From positions 62,001-126,000 of the forward strand of contig NZ_VDMA02000004.1 of assembly GCF_006334915.2 (NCBI RefSeq): 64,000 nucleotides of DNA. Reading direction: 5' to 3'. The notes beneath the pieces were generated by a model that searched no databases, was not told the DNA's origin, and worked only from the letters and a program-made list of their open reading frames with translations. Positions within the stretch are counted from its first letter, which is position 1, and each line of letters starts with the position of its first letter. Source of the DNA: Microbispora catharanthi. Its GTDB lineage: Bacteria; Actinomycetota; Actinomycetes; Streptosporangiales; Streptosporangiaceae. Shown here in pieces: positions 36,518 to 45,686 of this stretch. A program made the position numbers and the translations under genes.

Positions 36518-37375
36518 TCAGGGTTTGCGCGCCACGCCGCCGACGAAGGTGTGGTAAGTGATGCCGCGCTCGACGAACGCGTCGGGCTCCGGCCGCCATT
36601 CGGCGAGCGGCACCAGGCCGGGTTCGAGGAGCGGCATGTCGCCGAAGAAGGCCAGGATCTCGTCGCGGGTGCGCCACCGGCCCGTGCCCAGGTTCTCGTT
36701 GAACAGCTTCTCGGCCGAGGTCGCCTGCGCCGACACCTCGGGCATGCCCGGCCCCGGGTTGTGGAAGTGGGACAGCGCCAGATAGCTGCCGGAGGGCAGA
36801 GCCTCGCGGAAGCGTGCGGCGATCCCCTGGGGGTCCTCGTGGTCGTTGACGTGATGCAGGATCGCGAACAGCAGCAGGGCCACCGGCTGGTCGAAGTCGA
36901 TGAGCGCGCGGATCCCGGGGTGCGTCAGGATCGACTCAGGGTCGCGGATGTCGGCCTCGACGACCGTGGTGCTCCCGTTGGTAGCGAGCAGCGCCCGGCC
37001 GTGCACGAGCACGATGGGGTCGTTGTCGACGTAGACGACGCGAGCCCCCGGGGTGACCTCCTGGGCCACCTCGTGCACGTTGCCCTGCGTGGGCAGGCCC
37101 GAGCCGATGTCGAGGAACTGCCGGATGCCCGCCTCGGCCGCCAGGTGGCGGACGACGCGCCGGAGGAAGGCGCGGTTGGCCCGGCCCGCCGCCGGGGCGT
37201 CCGGCGCGATCCGCAGCGTCGCCTCGCCCACCTGCCGGTCGATGGCGAAGTTGTCCTTGCCGCCGAGGAAGAAGTCGTAGACACGGGCGATGCTCGGCTT
37301 GCTCGTGTCGATCCTGGTGTTATCCCGGTCGTGCTCGGCCGGGGCGTCGCCCGCGTGCTGGTCGTTGTCGGCCAT
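36518..37375 (-). CDS. SAM-dependent methyltransferase (DUF574 type)
   Basis: A 285-residue protein of the actinobacterial 'S-adenosyl methyltransferase' family. DTSKPSIARVYDFFLGGKDNFAIDRQ near the N-terminus is its hallmark, followed by the SAM-binding FLDIGSGLPTQGNVHEVAQ, VVYVDNDPIVLVHGRALL and VEADIRDPE. These genes are abundant in Streptomyces and Streptosporangiales; their targets are unknown, and many are linked to developmental regulators. ATG 37375 follows AGGACGGG. TTATCGCAA-type 9-mers flank the gene in inverted orientation (36499-36507 and 37451-37459), possibly by chance. Confidence 0.88.
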   Translation of the reverse strand: MADNDQHAGDAPAEHDRDNTRIDTSKPSIARVYDFFLGGKDNFAIDRQVGEATLRIAPDAPAAGRANRAFLRRVVRHLAAEAGIRQFLDIGSGLPTQGNVHEVAQEVTPGARVVYVDNDPIVLVHGRALLATNGSTTVVEADIRDPESILTHPGIRALIDFDQPVALLLFAILHHVNDHEDPQGIAARFREALPSGSYLALSHFHNPGPGMPEVSAQATSAEKLFNENLGTGRWRTRDEILAFFGDMPLLEPGLVPLAEWRPEPDAFVERGITYHTFVGGVARKP

Positions 37376-37538
37376 GACCCGTCCTGTCCCTCGCTGCACC
37401 GGTTCAGATCATGATCATGGTAAGGCCGCCGGGCGCCGCATGAAGGATGTTTGCGATAAGTGGCGCGAACAGGTCGGTCAACGGATAAGGCCGGCCGCGG
37501 TGGGCGGCCGCGGGAAGAGGCCGCCCACGAGCGCCGGA

Positions 37539-38042
37539 TCAGACGCTGACGCCGACCCCGCCACGCGTCTGCGCGCCGTATCGCTCCAGTTCCTTCGCGA
37601 GGTCGAGCGGCTTGATCTGGGCGCGCCCGTCGAGGATCTCGTCGGTGAGCAGATCGGCGGGCACCAGCCAGGAGACCTCGAACTCCAGCCCGTCCGGATC
37701 CTTCGCGTAGAGGGCCTTGGTGGTGGAGTGGTCGGACGCGCCGACCAGGGCGTTCATCTCCGTCAGCCTGGTCGCGATCCGGTGCAGCTCGGCGAGCGTG
37801 TCGACCTCCCAGGCGAGGTGGTAGAGGCCCACCGTCGCGCGCCCGGCGGACGACGGCCCCGCCTGCGCCCCGATCTGGAACAGCCCGAGGTCGTGGTCGT
37901 TCGAGGAGCCCTCGGCCTGCAGGAACGCCGCCCCGGGGAACGCCTGCACGACGCGGAACCCGAGGGCCTCCTGGTAGAAGGCCACACTGCGGGAGACGTC
38001 CCGCACGTACAGCACGGCGTGGTTGAGTCGCTGGACCGGCAT
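37539..38042 (-). CDS. VOC family (glyoxalase/extradiol dioxygenase-like) protein
   Basis: A 167-residue vicinal-oxygen-chelate protein with paired beta-alpha-beta-beta-beta units: LNHAVLYVRDVSRSVAFYQEALGFRVV, then VGLYHLAWEVDTLAELHRIATRL and YAKDPDGLEFEVSWL. The metal ligands His 8 (LNHAVLY), His in LYHLAW and Glu in LEFEVSW are present, so it is probably an active metalloenzyme; the substrate is unknown. ATG 38042 follows GGGAGGGCG. A MarR-type palindrome lies 16 bp upstream, indicating repression by an unlinked regulator. Confidence 0.87.
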   Translation of the reverse strand: MPVQRLNHAVLYVRDVSRSVAFYQEALGFRVVQAFPGAAFLQAEGSSNDHDLGLFQIGAQAGPSSAGRATVGLYHLAWEVDTLAELHRIATRLTEMNALVGASDHSTTKALYAKDPDGLEFEVSWLVPADLLTDEILDGRAQIKPLDLAKELERYGAQTRGGVGVSV

Positions 38043-38057
38043 GACGCCCTCCCGAAA

Positions 38058-38073
38058 ACTTGAACTCTCAAGT
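38058..38073. promoter_or_regulatory. ACTTGA-N4-TCAAGT palindrome
   Basis: A perfect 6+4+6 inverted repeat directly upstream of the VOC gene's ribosome site. The form is common for MarR/HxlR operators in actinomycetes. No such regulator gene is adjacent. Confidence 0.55.
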
Positions 38074-38236
38074 AATTGTACCTCGGTGGGTTTCCCGGAA
38101 ACTGTCGGTGGCAGGTCGTACCGTGGCCACCGGGCAGGCGCCAGGGGTGGCGCAGCCGCCCACCGGCGCACCGCACGGCGCCGAAGGGCGGTCCGGCGAG
38201 GGGTGCCGGTGACGAGGCCGGCATAGGGGGGACGTC

Positions 38237-38449
38237 ATGATCGTGGACAGGGCGACGCGGGAGCACGAGGACAATCTGGTGCTGTTCCGGGCGGTGCACG
38301 AGGTCGCGGTCCGTCATGCCGGCGCGCCCTATCACCAGGTGATCTCGGCGCTGACCGCCGACCTGCCCGGCACGCCCCGGCTGGCCGCCGACGAACTGCG
38401 GCGCATCGCCGAGGAGATCAGCCTCGGCCGCGACCCCTCCGGCCTGTGA
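38237..38449 (+). CDS. small hypothetical protein, 70 residues
   Basis: ATG 38237 behind GGGGGGACGTC opens a 70-codon frame: MIVDRATREHEDNLVLFRAVHEVAVRHAG, then YHQVISALTADLPGTPRLAADELRRIAEEIS. Good codon bias and a strong ribosome site suggest a real helical protein. No family recognised. It is divergent from the VOC gene. Confidence 0.65.
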   Translation: MIVDRATREHEDNLVLFRAVHEVAVRHAGAPYHQVISALTADLPGTPRLAADELRRIAEEISLGRDPSGL

Positions 38450-38551
38450 GCCGCTGAGCGCCTGCGCGTGACCGTCCCAGCCTCTCGGGACGCACGCGGT
38501 GGAACCGGAGCGGGTCCCCGCCGAAACCGTGGCGCGCGGACGGCGGAAGTG

Positions 38552-38965
38552 TCAGTTCCTCCAGTGGATCGGCATGTTCTGTCCCGTGGCGCAGATGGTG
38601 GGCTGCGATCCGCAGAAGGCGGCCTGCAGGTCGAGCGAGCGGGTCTTGGTGATCGGTTGCTGCGACTGTCCCATGACGAAGGTGGGGGAGACGGCCCCGT
38701 TGAGGCTCTGGTTGAACCTGCCCGCGCCGGACCTGCTCTGGCTGCCGCTCGCTCGCCCTCCTTTGATCACCTGACCTCCGCCTCCACCGGGCCCGTGGAC
38801 ACGGAAGGCCGCGAGCCCCTCTCGTAGGGGCGGCGGGGTGACACGCGCCGTCGCCGGTTGCGCGGCGCAGATCCCCGTCGCCGGGATCACGAGCGCGGCC
38901 AGGGCCAGCCGCCGGGCCGTGAGGACCACGGTGTCGATGGGGGGCCGCGTCCAGTAGCGGGACAT
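38552..38965 (-). CDS. secreted hypothetical protein
   Basis: A 137-residue exported protein: an N-terminal signal anchor (TARRLALAALVIPATGICAAQPATA, about 17-41), then a Gly/Ser/Gln-rich mature part (GGQVIKGGRASGSQSRSGAGRFNQSLNGAVSPTFVMG) and a two-cysteine C-terminus (AAFCGSQPTICATGQNMPIHWRN). The end of the protein could hold one disulfide. No family is recognised; low-complexity mature regions suggest a surface or spore-associated role, a guess. ATG 38965 follows AGGAAGG at long spacing. Confidence 0.6.
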   Translation of the reverse strand: MSRYWTRPPIDTVVLTARRLALAALVIPATGICAAQPATARVTPPPLREGLAAFRVHGPGGGGGQVIKGGRASGSQSRSGAGRFNQSLNGAVSPTFVMGQSQQPITKTRSLDLQAAFCGSQPTICATGQNMPIHWRN

Positions 38966-39131
38966 ATCGGTATACGCCTTCCTGCTGGACGACCGACGGT
39001 GAGCGTCGCCCGTCCGGTTCTGTGGAACGGCGGCCTCATACCCCGCCGGAGCAGGGCCGTGCCCCGAGCTGGACAAGATCGGCGCAGCTCCTTACGGGTT
39101 CTTGGCGCCCGGCCGGAGCGCTCGCGTCGCG

Positions 39132-40484
39132 TCAGGTGTGCAGGAGCGCGGCGGGGTCGGCCATGACCTGCTCGATCACCTGGCCGGCCGCGCCGAGGGC
39201 GGCCGCCTCGGCCCCGAGCCGTGACACGACCACGGGCGGCACGGCGCCGCGCATCTGACCGAGGCGGGCCTTCAGAGTGTCGGCGACCATGTGGCCGATC
39301 CAGGGGAAGAGCGGCGCGTAGATCCCGCCGAGGACGATCGCGTCGGGATCGACGAGGTTGACCGCCGACGACAGGGCCACGCCGAGCGCCCAGGCCGCCC
39401 GCTCACAGGCGGCGCGCGCGTTCTCGTCGCCCTCCCGGAGCCGGGACAGCACCCACGACACGCCCTGCTGCGCGGGCAGGAGCATCTCGGGCGGGGGTGT
39501 TTCGCGTGCGGCTCCGGCCGCTTCGGCCGGCCCCTCGTGTGCCGCTCCGGCCGATTCGGCCGCGTCCTCGTGCGGAATCCCGGCTGGCACGTTCCTGGAC
39601 GCTCCGGCCGGGGGCGTATCGGCGGCGGGGCGGACCGAGGTGGCGGCCCGGACCGAGGTGGCGGCGCGGGCGGCGGTCAGGAGGGCGTCCTGGCCGGCGT
39701 ACTGTTCGAGGCAGCCCCGGCCGCCGCAGCGGCACGGCGGTCCGGCGGGGGAGACGACGACGTGCCCGAGCTCCCCGGCGAAGCCGTGCGCGCCCCGGAA
39801 GAGCCGGCCGCGGACCACGAGGCCCGCACCGATGCCGATCTCTCCCGACACGTGCAGGAAGTCGGGCAGCCCCGACCCGAACCACAGCTCGCCGAGCGCG
39901 GCCAGGTTGGCCTCGTTCTCCACACGTACGGGGAAGGGGAACCGCAGAAGCGACGCCAGTGGCACGTCGCGCCAGCCGAGGTTCGGCGCGTTGTGGACGA
40001 CCCCGCTGGTCATGTCCACAGGGCCGGGCACGGCCAGCACGCCGCCGACCACCCGCAGGCCCTTCTCCACAGCTTCGTCCACAACCGCGGAGGCCAAATC
40101 CCCAAGTCGCGCGATCACATCCACAGGAGGCGCGGCCCGATTGTCCACAGCCTGTGTACGACGCAGCCGCACCGTCCGGGCGAGGTCGACCACGCACACC
40201 GCGAGGTAGTCGACGTTGATCTCCAGCCCGAGGGCGGCGACGCGCTGCCCGCTGATCCGGATCTCGACCCCCGGCCGGCCGCGCTCGCCGTCCCGGACCG
40301 TGCCGGTCTCCACCACGAGCCCGCCCTCGATGAGGTCGCCGACGAGCTTGGACACGGTCGTCTTGGTCAGGCCGGTCATCTCGGCGAGGGCGGCCCGGGT
40401 CACCGATCCCCGGGCGCCGACCGCGCCGAGGACGAGCGCCAGGTTCCGCGCGCGCATCGCGTCATGCCGCAGGGCCTGCGTCAT
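39132..40484 (-). CDS. xylR: ROK family regulator of xylose genes (XylR/NagC type)
   Basis: A 450-residue repressor: winged HTH (about 14-70; ALVLGAVGARGSVTRAALAEMTGLTKTTVSKLVGDLIEGGLV) and an ROK sugar-binding domain with a zinc site (CRCGGRGCLEQ) and GEIGIGAGLV. A low-complexity insertion of about 70 Ala/Pro/Glu-rich residues (about 265-335) interrupts the ROK domain, partly built from AATSVR and SAGAA/AAGAA repeats; relatives lack it. ATG 40484 follows GAGGGTGCG. It is divergent from xylA with a TTAGTC...GACTAA operator between, so xylose control is well supported by context; the symbol is assigned on that basis. Confidence 0.85.
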   Translation of the reverse strand: MTQALRHDAMRARNLALVLGAVGARGSVTRAALAEMTGLTKTTVSKLVGDLIEGGLVVETGTVRDGERGRPGVEIRISGQRVAALGLEINVDYLAVCVVDLARTVRLRRTQAVDNRAAPPVDVIARLGDLASAVVDEAVEKGLRVVGGVLAVPGPVDMTSGVVHNAPNLGWRDVPLASLLRFPFPVRVENEANLAALGELWFGSGLPDFLHVSGEIGIGAGLVVRGRLFRGAHGFAGELGHVVVSPAGPPCRCGGRGCLEQYAGQDALLTAARAATSVRAATSVRPAADTPPAGASRNVPAGIPHEDAAESAGAAHEGPAEAAGAARETPPPEMLLPAQQGVSWVLSRLREGDENARAACERAAWALGVALSSAVNLVDPDAIVLGGIYAPLFPWIGHMVADTLKARLGQMRGAVPPVVVSRLGAEAAALGAAGQVIEQVMADPAALLHT

Positions 40485-40638
40485 CGCACCCTCCGCGCAC
40501 ACCGAACGGCCCGCGTCATCCGCACCTCCACGCGCCAGCCGCGTCACGCCGTACGGGCTGCCTCATCACATCCTCCACTGCCGGGCGTTGAGAATACGGA
40601 CACGCCCTCTTGACCCTGCGCCTCATCACGTCGGATAT

Positions 40639-40659
40639 TTAGTCCACAACGTAGACTAA
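40639..40659. promoter_or_regulatory. TTAGTC-N9-GACTAA operator upstream of xylA
   Basis: A perfect 6-bp inverted repeat with a 9-bp spacer, 15 bp ahead of the xylA start and next to its GGAGG site. TTAGT...ACTAA is the known shape of ROK-type XylR sites in bacteria. Binding here would block transcription or initiation. Confidence 0.75.
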
Positions 40660-40673
40660 TTCGGAGGCGATTC

Positions 40674-41819
40674 ATGTACACCCCCACTCCCGAGGACCGC
40701 TTCACGTTCGGGCTGTGGACCGTCGGCTGGCAGGCGCGCGACCCGTTCGGCGACGCCACCCGGGCCCCGCTGGACCCGGTCGAGAGCGTTCACCGCCTGG
40801 CTGAGCTCGGCGCGTACGGTGTGACCTTCCACGACGACGACCTCCTCGCGGTGGAGCAGGACCGCACCAAGGCCATCGAGAGCTTCAAGAAGGCGCTCAG
40901 CGAGACCGGCATGAAGGTGCCGATGGCCACGACCAACCTGTTCACCCACCCGATCTTCAAGGACGGCGGTTTCACCAGCAACGACCGCGACGTCCGGCGG
41001 TACGCCCTGCGCAAGGTCATCCGCAACATCGACCTCGCCGCCGAGCTCGGGGCCACGACGTACGTGTGCTGGGGCGGCCGTGAGGGCGCCGAGTCCGACG
41101 CCGCCAAGGACGTGCGGGTCGCGCTCGACCGCTACAAGGAGGGCTTCGACCTCCTGTGCCAGTACGTGATCGACAAGGGCTACGACATCCGATTCGCCGT
41201 CGAGCCCAAGCCGAACGAGCCGCGCGGCGACATCCTGCTGCCGACGATCGGCCACGCTCTGGCCTTCATCAACTCGCTGGAGCACCCGGAGATGGTGGGC
41301 CTCAACCCCGAGGTCGGCCACGAGCAGATGGCCGGGATGAACTTCGTGCACGGCATCGCCCAGGCGCTGTGGCACGGCAAGCTGTTCCACCTCGACCTTA
41401 ACGGCCAGCACGGCCCGAAGTACGACCAGGACCTCGTCTTCGGCCACGGCGACGTGAAGAGCGCGTTCTTCCTCGTCGACCTGCTGGAGAACGGCGGCTA
41501 CGACGGCCCGCGCCACTTCGACTACAAGCCGCTGCGCACCGAGGACAAGGAAGACGTCTGGGAGTCGGCGGCCGCGAACATGCGGACCTACCTCATCTTC
41601 AAGGAGAAGTCGAAGGCCTTCCGCGCCGACCCCGAGGTGCAGGAGGCGCTGGCCGCCAGCAAGCTCACCGAGCTGGCCCAGCCGACCCTGGCCGAGGGCG
41701 AGACCTACGACGACGTCCTCGCGGAGTCGATCGACGTGGACGAGGTGGCCGCCCGCGGCTTCCACTTCACCCGGCTCAACCAGCTCGCGCTGGAGCACCT
41801 CCTCGGCGTGCGCGGCTGA
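40674..41819 (+). CDS. xylA: xylose isomerase
   Basis: A 381-residue actinobacterial-type xylose isomerase converting D-xylose to D-xylulose in the cytoplasm. [22 protein letters not shown] at the start, FHDDDL with the catalytic His, [26 protein letters not shown] with the metal-binding Glu, [11 protein letters not shown], and [21 protein letters not shown] with the metal-binding Asp residues all match. Length as in Streptomyces enzymes. ATG 40674 after GGAGGCGATTC. First gene of a xylA-xylB operon (28-bp gap). Confidence 0.97.
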   Translation: MYTPTPEDRFTFGLWTVGWQARDPFGDATRAPLDPVESVHRLAELGAYGVTFHDDDLLAVEQDRTKAIESFKKALSETGMKVPMATTNLFTHPIFKDGGFTSNDRDVRRYALRKVIRNIDLAAELGATTYVCWGGREGAESDAAKDVRVALDRYKEGFDLLCQYVIDKGYDIRFAVEPKPNEPRGDILLPTIGHALAFINSLEHPEMVGLNPEVGHEQMAGMNFVHGIAQALWHGKLFHLDLNGQHGPKYDQDLVFGHGDVKSAFFLVDLLENGGYDGPRHFDYKPLRTEDKEDVWESAAANMRTYLIFKEKSKAFRADPEVQEALAASKLTELAQPTLAEGETYDDVLAESIDVDEVAARGFHFTRLNQLALEHLLGVRG

Positions 41820-41847
41820 CCGGTACGACGAGAGCGAAGGGACGACT

Positions 41848-43218
41848 GTGACGCTGGTCGCGGGGGTCGACTCGTCGACCCAGAGCTGCAAGGTCGTCAT
41901 CCGGGACGCGGAGAGCGGGGCCCTCGTGCGTGAGGGCCGCGCCTCCCACCCCGACGGCACCGAAGTCCATCCCGAGCACTGGTGGACCGCGCTGCAGAGC
42001 GCGATCGAGCAGGCCGGAGGGCTGGCGGACGTCGCGGCGGTGAGCGTGGCGGCCCAGCAGCACGGCATGGTCTGCCTCGACGAGGACGGCGAGGTGGTCC
42101 GGCCCGCCCTGCTGTGGAACGACACCCGCTCGGCCGGGGCGGCGGCCGAGCTGGTCGCCGAGCTGGGCGGCCCGAAGGCGTGGGCCGAGGCCGTCGGCAG
42201 CGTCCCGGTGGCCTCCTTCACGGTTACCAAGCTCCGCTGGCTCGCCCGCAACGAGCCGGACAACGCCCGCCGTACGCGCTCGGTGTGCCTGCCGCACGAC
42301 TGGCTCACCTGGCGGCTCGCCGGCCGGCCCGATGTGATCACGACCGACCGGGGCGACGCCTCCGGCACCGGTTACTGGTCGCCCGCCACCGGTGACTACC
42401 GGACGGACCTGCTCGAACTGGCCATGGGCCGGGTGCCGGGCCTGCCCCGCGTCCTCGGCCCGGCCGAGCAGGCCGGGACGGCCGAGCAGGGCGGTGCGCT
42501 GCTCGCCCCCGGCACCGGGGACAACATGGGGGCGTCGCTCGGCGTCGGCATGCGGCCCGGTGACGTGGTGGTGTCCATCGGCACCTCGGGTACGGCGTTC
42601 GCCGTCTCCGACGCGCCGTCCGCCGACCCGTCCGGAGGGGTCGCCGGGTTCGCCGACGCCACCGGCCGCTACCTGCCGCTGGTCGCCACGCTCAACGCGG
42701 CACGGGTGCTGGACGCCGCCGCCCGGATGCTCGGGGTGAGCCCCCAGGGGCTGAGCGACCTCGCCCTGCGGGCGCCGGCGGGCGCGGACGGGCTGGTGCT
42801 GGTGCCCTACCTGGAGGGGGAGCGCACCCCGAACCGTCCCGACGCCACGGGGTCGCTGCACGGCCTCAGGCTGGCCACGTCCACCCCTGAGCACCTGGCC
42901 AGGGCCGCGGTCGAGGGCATGCTCTGCGGCCTCGCCGACGCGCTGGACGCTCTCGGGGTCGAGCCGCAGCGGGTGCTGCTCATCGGCGGCGGCGCCCGCT
43001 CGGAGGCGGTGCGCCGCATCGCGCCGACCGTCTTCGGGCGCCCGGTGCTCGTGCCCACCCCTGGGGAGTACGTCGCGGACGGCGCGGCCAAGCAGGCCGC
43101 CTGGCTGCTGTCGGGGGAGCCGGAACCGCCGCTGTGGGACGCGGGCGCCGCCGAGCGCTACGAGGCCGATCCCACCTCCGGCCTGCGCGAGCGCTACCAC
43201 GAGGCCGCGCAGGAGTGA
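41848..43218 (+). CDS. xylB: xylulokinase
   Basis: A 456-residue FGGY-family kinase that phosphorylates D-xylulose for entry into the pentose phosphate pathway. [20 protein letters not shown] (phosphate loop 1), [46 protein letters not shown] with the catalytic Asp, and [16 protein letters not shown] (adenosine site) are all visible. GTG 41848 after GAAGGG. Follows xylA directly; a strong hairpin follows. Confidence 0.96.
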   Translation: MTLVAGVDSSTQSCKVVIRDAESGALVREGRASHPDGTEVHPEHWWTALQSAIEQAGGLADVAAVSVAAQQHGMVCLDEDGEVVRPALLWNDTRSAGAAAELVAELGGPKAWAEAVGSVPVASFTVTKLRWLARNEPDNARRTRSVCLPHDWLTWRLAGRPDVITTDRGDASGTGYWSPATGDYRTDLLELAMGRVPGLPRVLGPAEQAGTAEQGGALLAPGTGDNMGASLGVGMRPGDVVVSIGTSGTAFAVSDAPSADPSGGVAGFADATGRYLPLVATLNAARVLDAAARMLGVSPQGLSDLALRAPAGADGLVLVPYLEGERTPNRPDATGSLHGLRLATSTPEHLARAAVEGMLCGLADALDALGVEPQRVLLIGGGARSEAVRRIAPTVFGRPVLVPTPGEYVADGAAKQAAWLLSGEPEPPLWDAGAAERYEADPTSGLRERYHEAAQE

Positions 43219-43224
43219 CGTCCC

Positions 43225-43284
43225 GGGTGGGGCCCGCGGGCCGCGTCCTCGAAGGACCGCGCCCGGAAAGTTCGGGCCCCACCC
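43225..43284 (+). terminator. strong terminator hairpin after xylB
   Basis: GGGTGGGGCCCG (43225-43236) and CGGGCCCCACCC (43273-43284) form a perfect 12-bp stem; the interior (43237-43272) can fold further with CGCGTCC/GGACCGCG. It lies 7 bp after the xylB stop. Confidence 0.7.
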
Positions 43285-43367
43285 TGAGACGACCCTGACC
43301 CCTTCTCGGGGGGATCTACGCGTTGTCCCGGATGTTAGGAACGGGCTGTACGCGGGATCCTCACCTT

Positions 43368-44021
43368 ATGGTCAAGAGGTTCTATCCCCTGCTCGCCGGT
43401 GGCGGCATCCTGCTCGCGGTCGTCACCGTGGTGGCGGCGCAGGTGAGCGGGGATTCCTCCCTGGACCCCGTCTCCATGACGATCAGCCAGTACGCCGCCC
43501 GCGACGGGGGCGGCGCCATCGAGACGGCCATGGCCGTCCTCGGCCTGGCCTCGCTCGCGCTGCTGGCCGGGATGCGCGCGCTCGACGCGCCGGTGCACGG
43601 CTGGCCCGCCCGCCTGATCGGCCTCTGGAGCGTCTCGCTCATCGGCGCGGCCGTGGTCCCGTCCGGCACGGTCTGGCAGGGAGAGCTGCACGGTGTCCTG
43701 TCGGCGGCGGCCTTCGTGAGCGTGCCCGCCGCCGCCATCCAGTTGGTGGGCCGCCTGGGACAGGACGAGCGGTGGAAGGCCACCGCCCGGCCGCTGGAGT
43801 GGCTGACGCTCGCCTCCGGTCTCGGCCTGGCGGCCATCACGTACGTCGCGCTGCCCGGCCACGGCGTCATGATCGGCCTGGTGGAACGGCTGCTGCTGAC
43901 CGCGGAGGTGGCCGTCCTCGGAGTGCTCGCCGTGAGGCTCGTGCAGCTCACGTGGGGGCCGTCGCTCAGGGAGCGAATCGGCGACCGGCACGCCGCGCGC
44001 GACTTCCTGGTCCACCGCTGA
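43368..44021 (+). CDS. DUF998 family membrane protein
   Basis: A 217-residue protein with six membrane helices (about 8-27, 48-66, 76-95, 105-122, 135-153, 160-180). LDPVSMTISQYAARDGGGAIETAMAVLG is the DUF998 signature (...S.YA), followed by AVVPSGTVWQGELHGVLSAAAF. Function unknown. ATG 43368 has no clear Shine-Dalgarno. It is separated from xylB by a terminator and is its own unit. Confidence 0.82.
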   Translation: MVKRFYPLLAGGGILLAVVTVVAAQVSGDSSLDPVSMTISQYAARDGGGAIETAMAVLGLASLALLAGMRALDAPVHGWPARLIGLWSVSLIGAAVVPSGTVWQGELHGVLSAAAFVSVPAAAIQLVGRLGQDERWKATARPLEWLTLASGLGLAAITYVALPGHGVMIGLVERLLLTAEVAVLGVLAVRLVQLTWGPSLRERIGDRHAARDFLVHR

Positions 44022-44155
44022 GCCGTGTTCACCGCCGGCCGGGCGGGGCGGCACTCCGGATCGTGCGGGCGCGGGGGCGCCGCACGGCCCGGGTGCGCGT
44101 CATCGGCCGCCGGGCCGCCCGGGTCCGAGGGGGCAGGCGAGTGCGGAACGCGGCG

Positions 44156-45181
44156 TCAGGGCTCGCCGAGCAGGTCGCGCAGGCGCTCGGCGTACGGCCG
44201 CCAGTCGAGGCCCCTGGCCGCCGCCCAGGCGTCGTCGTGGCAGGTCGCGAGATGGCGCTCGCCCGCGTCGCCGATCACGCCGACCACCTCGCCGCGCTCG
44301 CCCCGGTCGCGCATCCGGGTGATCAGTTCGAGGGCGGCCCACAGGTTCGTCCCCGTGGCGGCGCCGACCGCGAGCCCGGTCACCTGCCGTACGTGCCGGG
44401 CTGCGGCCACGCTCGCGGCGTCGGGCACGGGGACGACCAGGTCGACGACCGCCGAGTCGAAGGCGGGCTCCATCCGCGGCCGGCCGACGCCCTCGATGCG
44501 GCTCGGCATGCCCGTGGCGTAGTCGGGGGCGCCGGTGGCCCAGCCGGGGAAGTAGGCGGAGTTCTCCGGATCGGCCACGGCCAGCCTTCCCCGCAGGCCG
44601 CGGGCCCGCAGGAGCCGGCCGATCGCGGCGGACGTCGCGCCGGTGCCCGCCCCGGCCACGATCCATCGGGGACAGTCGCCGACCTGCCCGAACAGCTCGT
44701 CGGCAAGGCTCGCGCCACGCCAGTCGACCTCGGCCGCGGAGCGGTAGTGGTCGAGGTGGTGACCGCCGATCTCTTCGGACAGGCGGGCGGCCTGCTCGTA
44801 CACGGCGAGCGGGGGATCGACGTACCGGCACGTCCCGCCGAGCCGCTCGACACCGGCCCCGGAGGACTTCTTCGGCATCACCGCGATGTACGGCAGGCCG
44901 AGCAGCCGGGCGAAATAGGCCTCGGCGACGGCCATGGGACCGCCGGTGGCGTCGACCACGGTCGTCCCCTCGGTGATCCGCCCGGAGGCGATGGCCTGGG
45001 CGAACAGGGCGCGTGCGAGCCTGTGCTTGAGACCACCGGTGGGCTGCGCCGACTCGTCCTTCAGCCGCAGCCGCACGCCCCACGCCTCGGGCAGCGGAAA
45101 GTCGCGAAGCGGCGTGGGGCCCGCGTCTTCGCGCTCCCGGTCCAGGCGCGCGACGGCCTCGGCCGCCCATCCGTCGATCAT
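44156..45181 (-). CDS. PLP-dependent cysteine synthase-like enzyme
   Basis: A 341-residue fold-type II PLP enzyme. The Schiff-base lysine lies in PTGGLKHRLARALF, the phosphate-binding glycine loop in VAGAGTGATSAAIG, and TGGPMAVAEAYFARLLGLPYIAVMPKKSSG resembles the substrate helix of cysteine/threonine synthases. Substrate is unclear; related proteins act as L-cysteine desulfhydrases or cysteine synthases. ATG 45181 follows CAGGGACGG; the open frame further up is non-coding. Divergent from the DUF4287 gene. Confidence 0.85.
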   Translation of the reverse strand: MIDGWAAEAVARLDREREDAGPTPLRDFPLPEAWGVRLRLKDESAQPTGGLKHRLARALFAQAIASGRITEGTTVVDATGGPMAVAEAYFARLLGLPYIAVMPKKSSGAGVERLGGTCRYVDPPLAVYEQAARLSEEIGGHHLDHYRSAAEVDWRGASLADELFGQVGDCPRWIVAGAGTGATSAAIGRLLRARGLRGRLAVADPENSAYFPGWATGAPDYATGMPSRIEGVGRPRMEPAFDSAVVDLVVPVPDAASVAAARHVRQVTGLAVGAATGTNLWAALELITRMRDRGERGEVVGVIGDAGERHLATCHDDAWAAARGLDWRPYAERLRDLLGEP

Positions 45182-45318
45182 GTTCCGTCCCTGAGATCGG
45201 TTTCTCCGGCCATCGCCGTACCGCGGCTGATGTCCACCTGCGTATGCCTTCCGTGCTCCTGTGAGGCACACTGTCGCACGCGGCAATTGACCGCGAACGA
45301 GGATGAACGGGACACCAC

Positions 45319-45531
45319 ATGACCGAAGCCGTGAAGGGCCCCGCCAGCTACTTCCCCTCCATCGAGAAGAAGCACGGCCGGCCGATCGCCGAGTGGAAGG
45401 AGCTCATCCGCCGCTCGCCGCTGACCAAGCACATGGAACTCGTCTCCTGGCTCAAGGCGGAGTACGGGCTGGGACACGGTCACGCGAACGCCCTCGTCGC
45501 GCACACCCTGGCCGAGGACGGCGTCAAGTAG
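45319..45531 (+). CDS. DUF4287 domain protein
   Basis: A 70-residue protein covering one whole DUF4287 unit: GPASYFPSIEKKHGRPIAEWKELIRRS then MELVSWLKAEYGLGHGHANALVAHTL. The family is widespread and uncharacterised, often fused to DUF5655. ATG 45319 after GAACGGGACACC. Confidence 0.88.
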   Translation: MTEAVKGPASYFPSIEKKHGRPIAEWKELIRRSPLTKHMELVSWLKAEYGLGHGHANALVAHTLAEDGVK

Positions 45532-45596
45532 CGGACACGTCCGCGTGGCTGGGACCGAGCCGGGGGCCGGGGCCGAGCCGGGCCCCGGCCACACCG

Positions 45597-45686
45597 GACG
45601 ATCAGAACTGCACCGATCAGAACCAAGCCGATCAGAACCGGGCCGGTCAGCGCTGGGCCGGTCAGCGCTGGGCCGATCAGCGCTGG
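45597..45686. repeat. 15-bp tandem repeat over the end of cvnD
   Basis: Six 15-bp units (45597, 45612, 45627, 45642, 45657, 45672), consensus GCCGATCAGCGCTGG on the plus strand. Each carries TCA at the same position, so on the minus strand every unit has a TGA in the cvnD frame; the first reached (45677-45679) ends cvnD, and five more follow in frame. Confidence 0.85.

Noticed and set aside
36499..37459. Inverted 9-mers TTATCGCAA/TTGCGATAA flanking the methyltransferase gene as ends of a mobile element
   Set aside because: Too short, no target duplication and no transposase; chance is likely.
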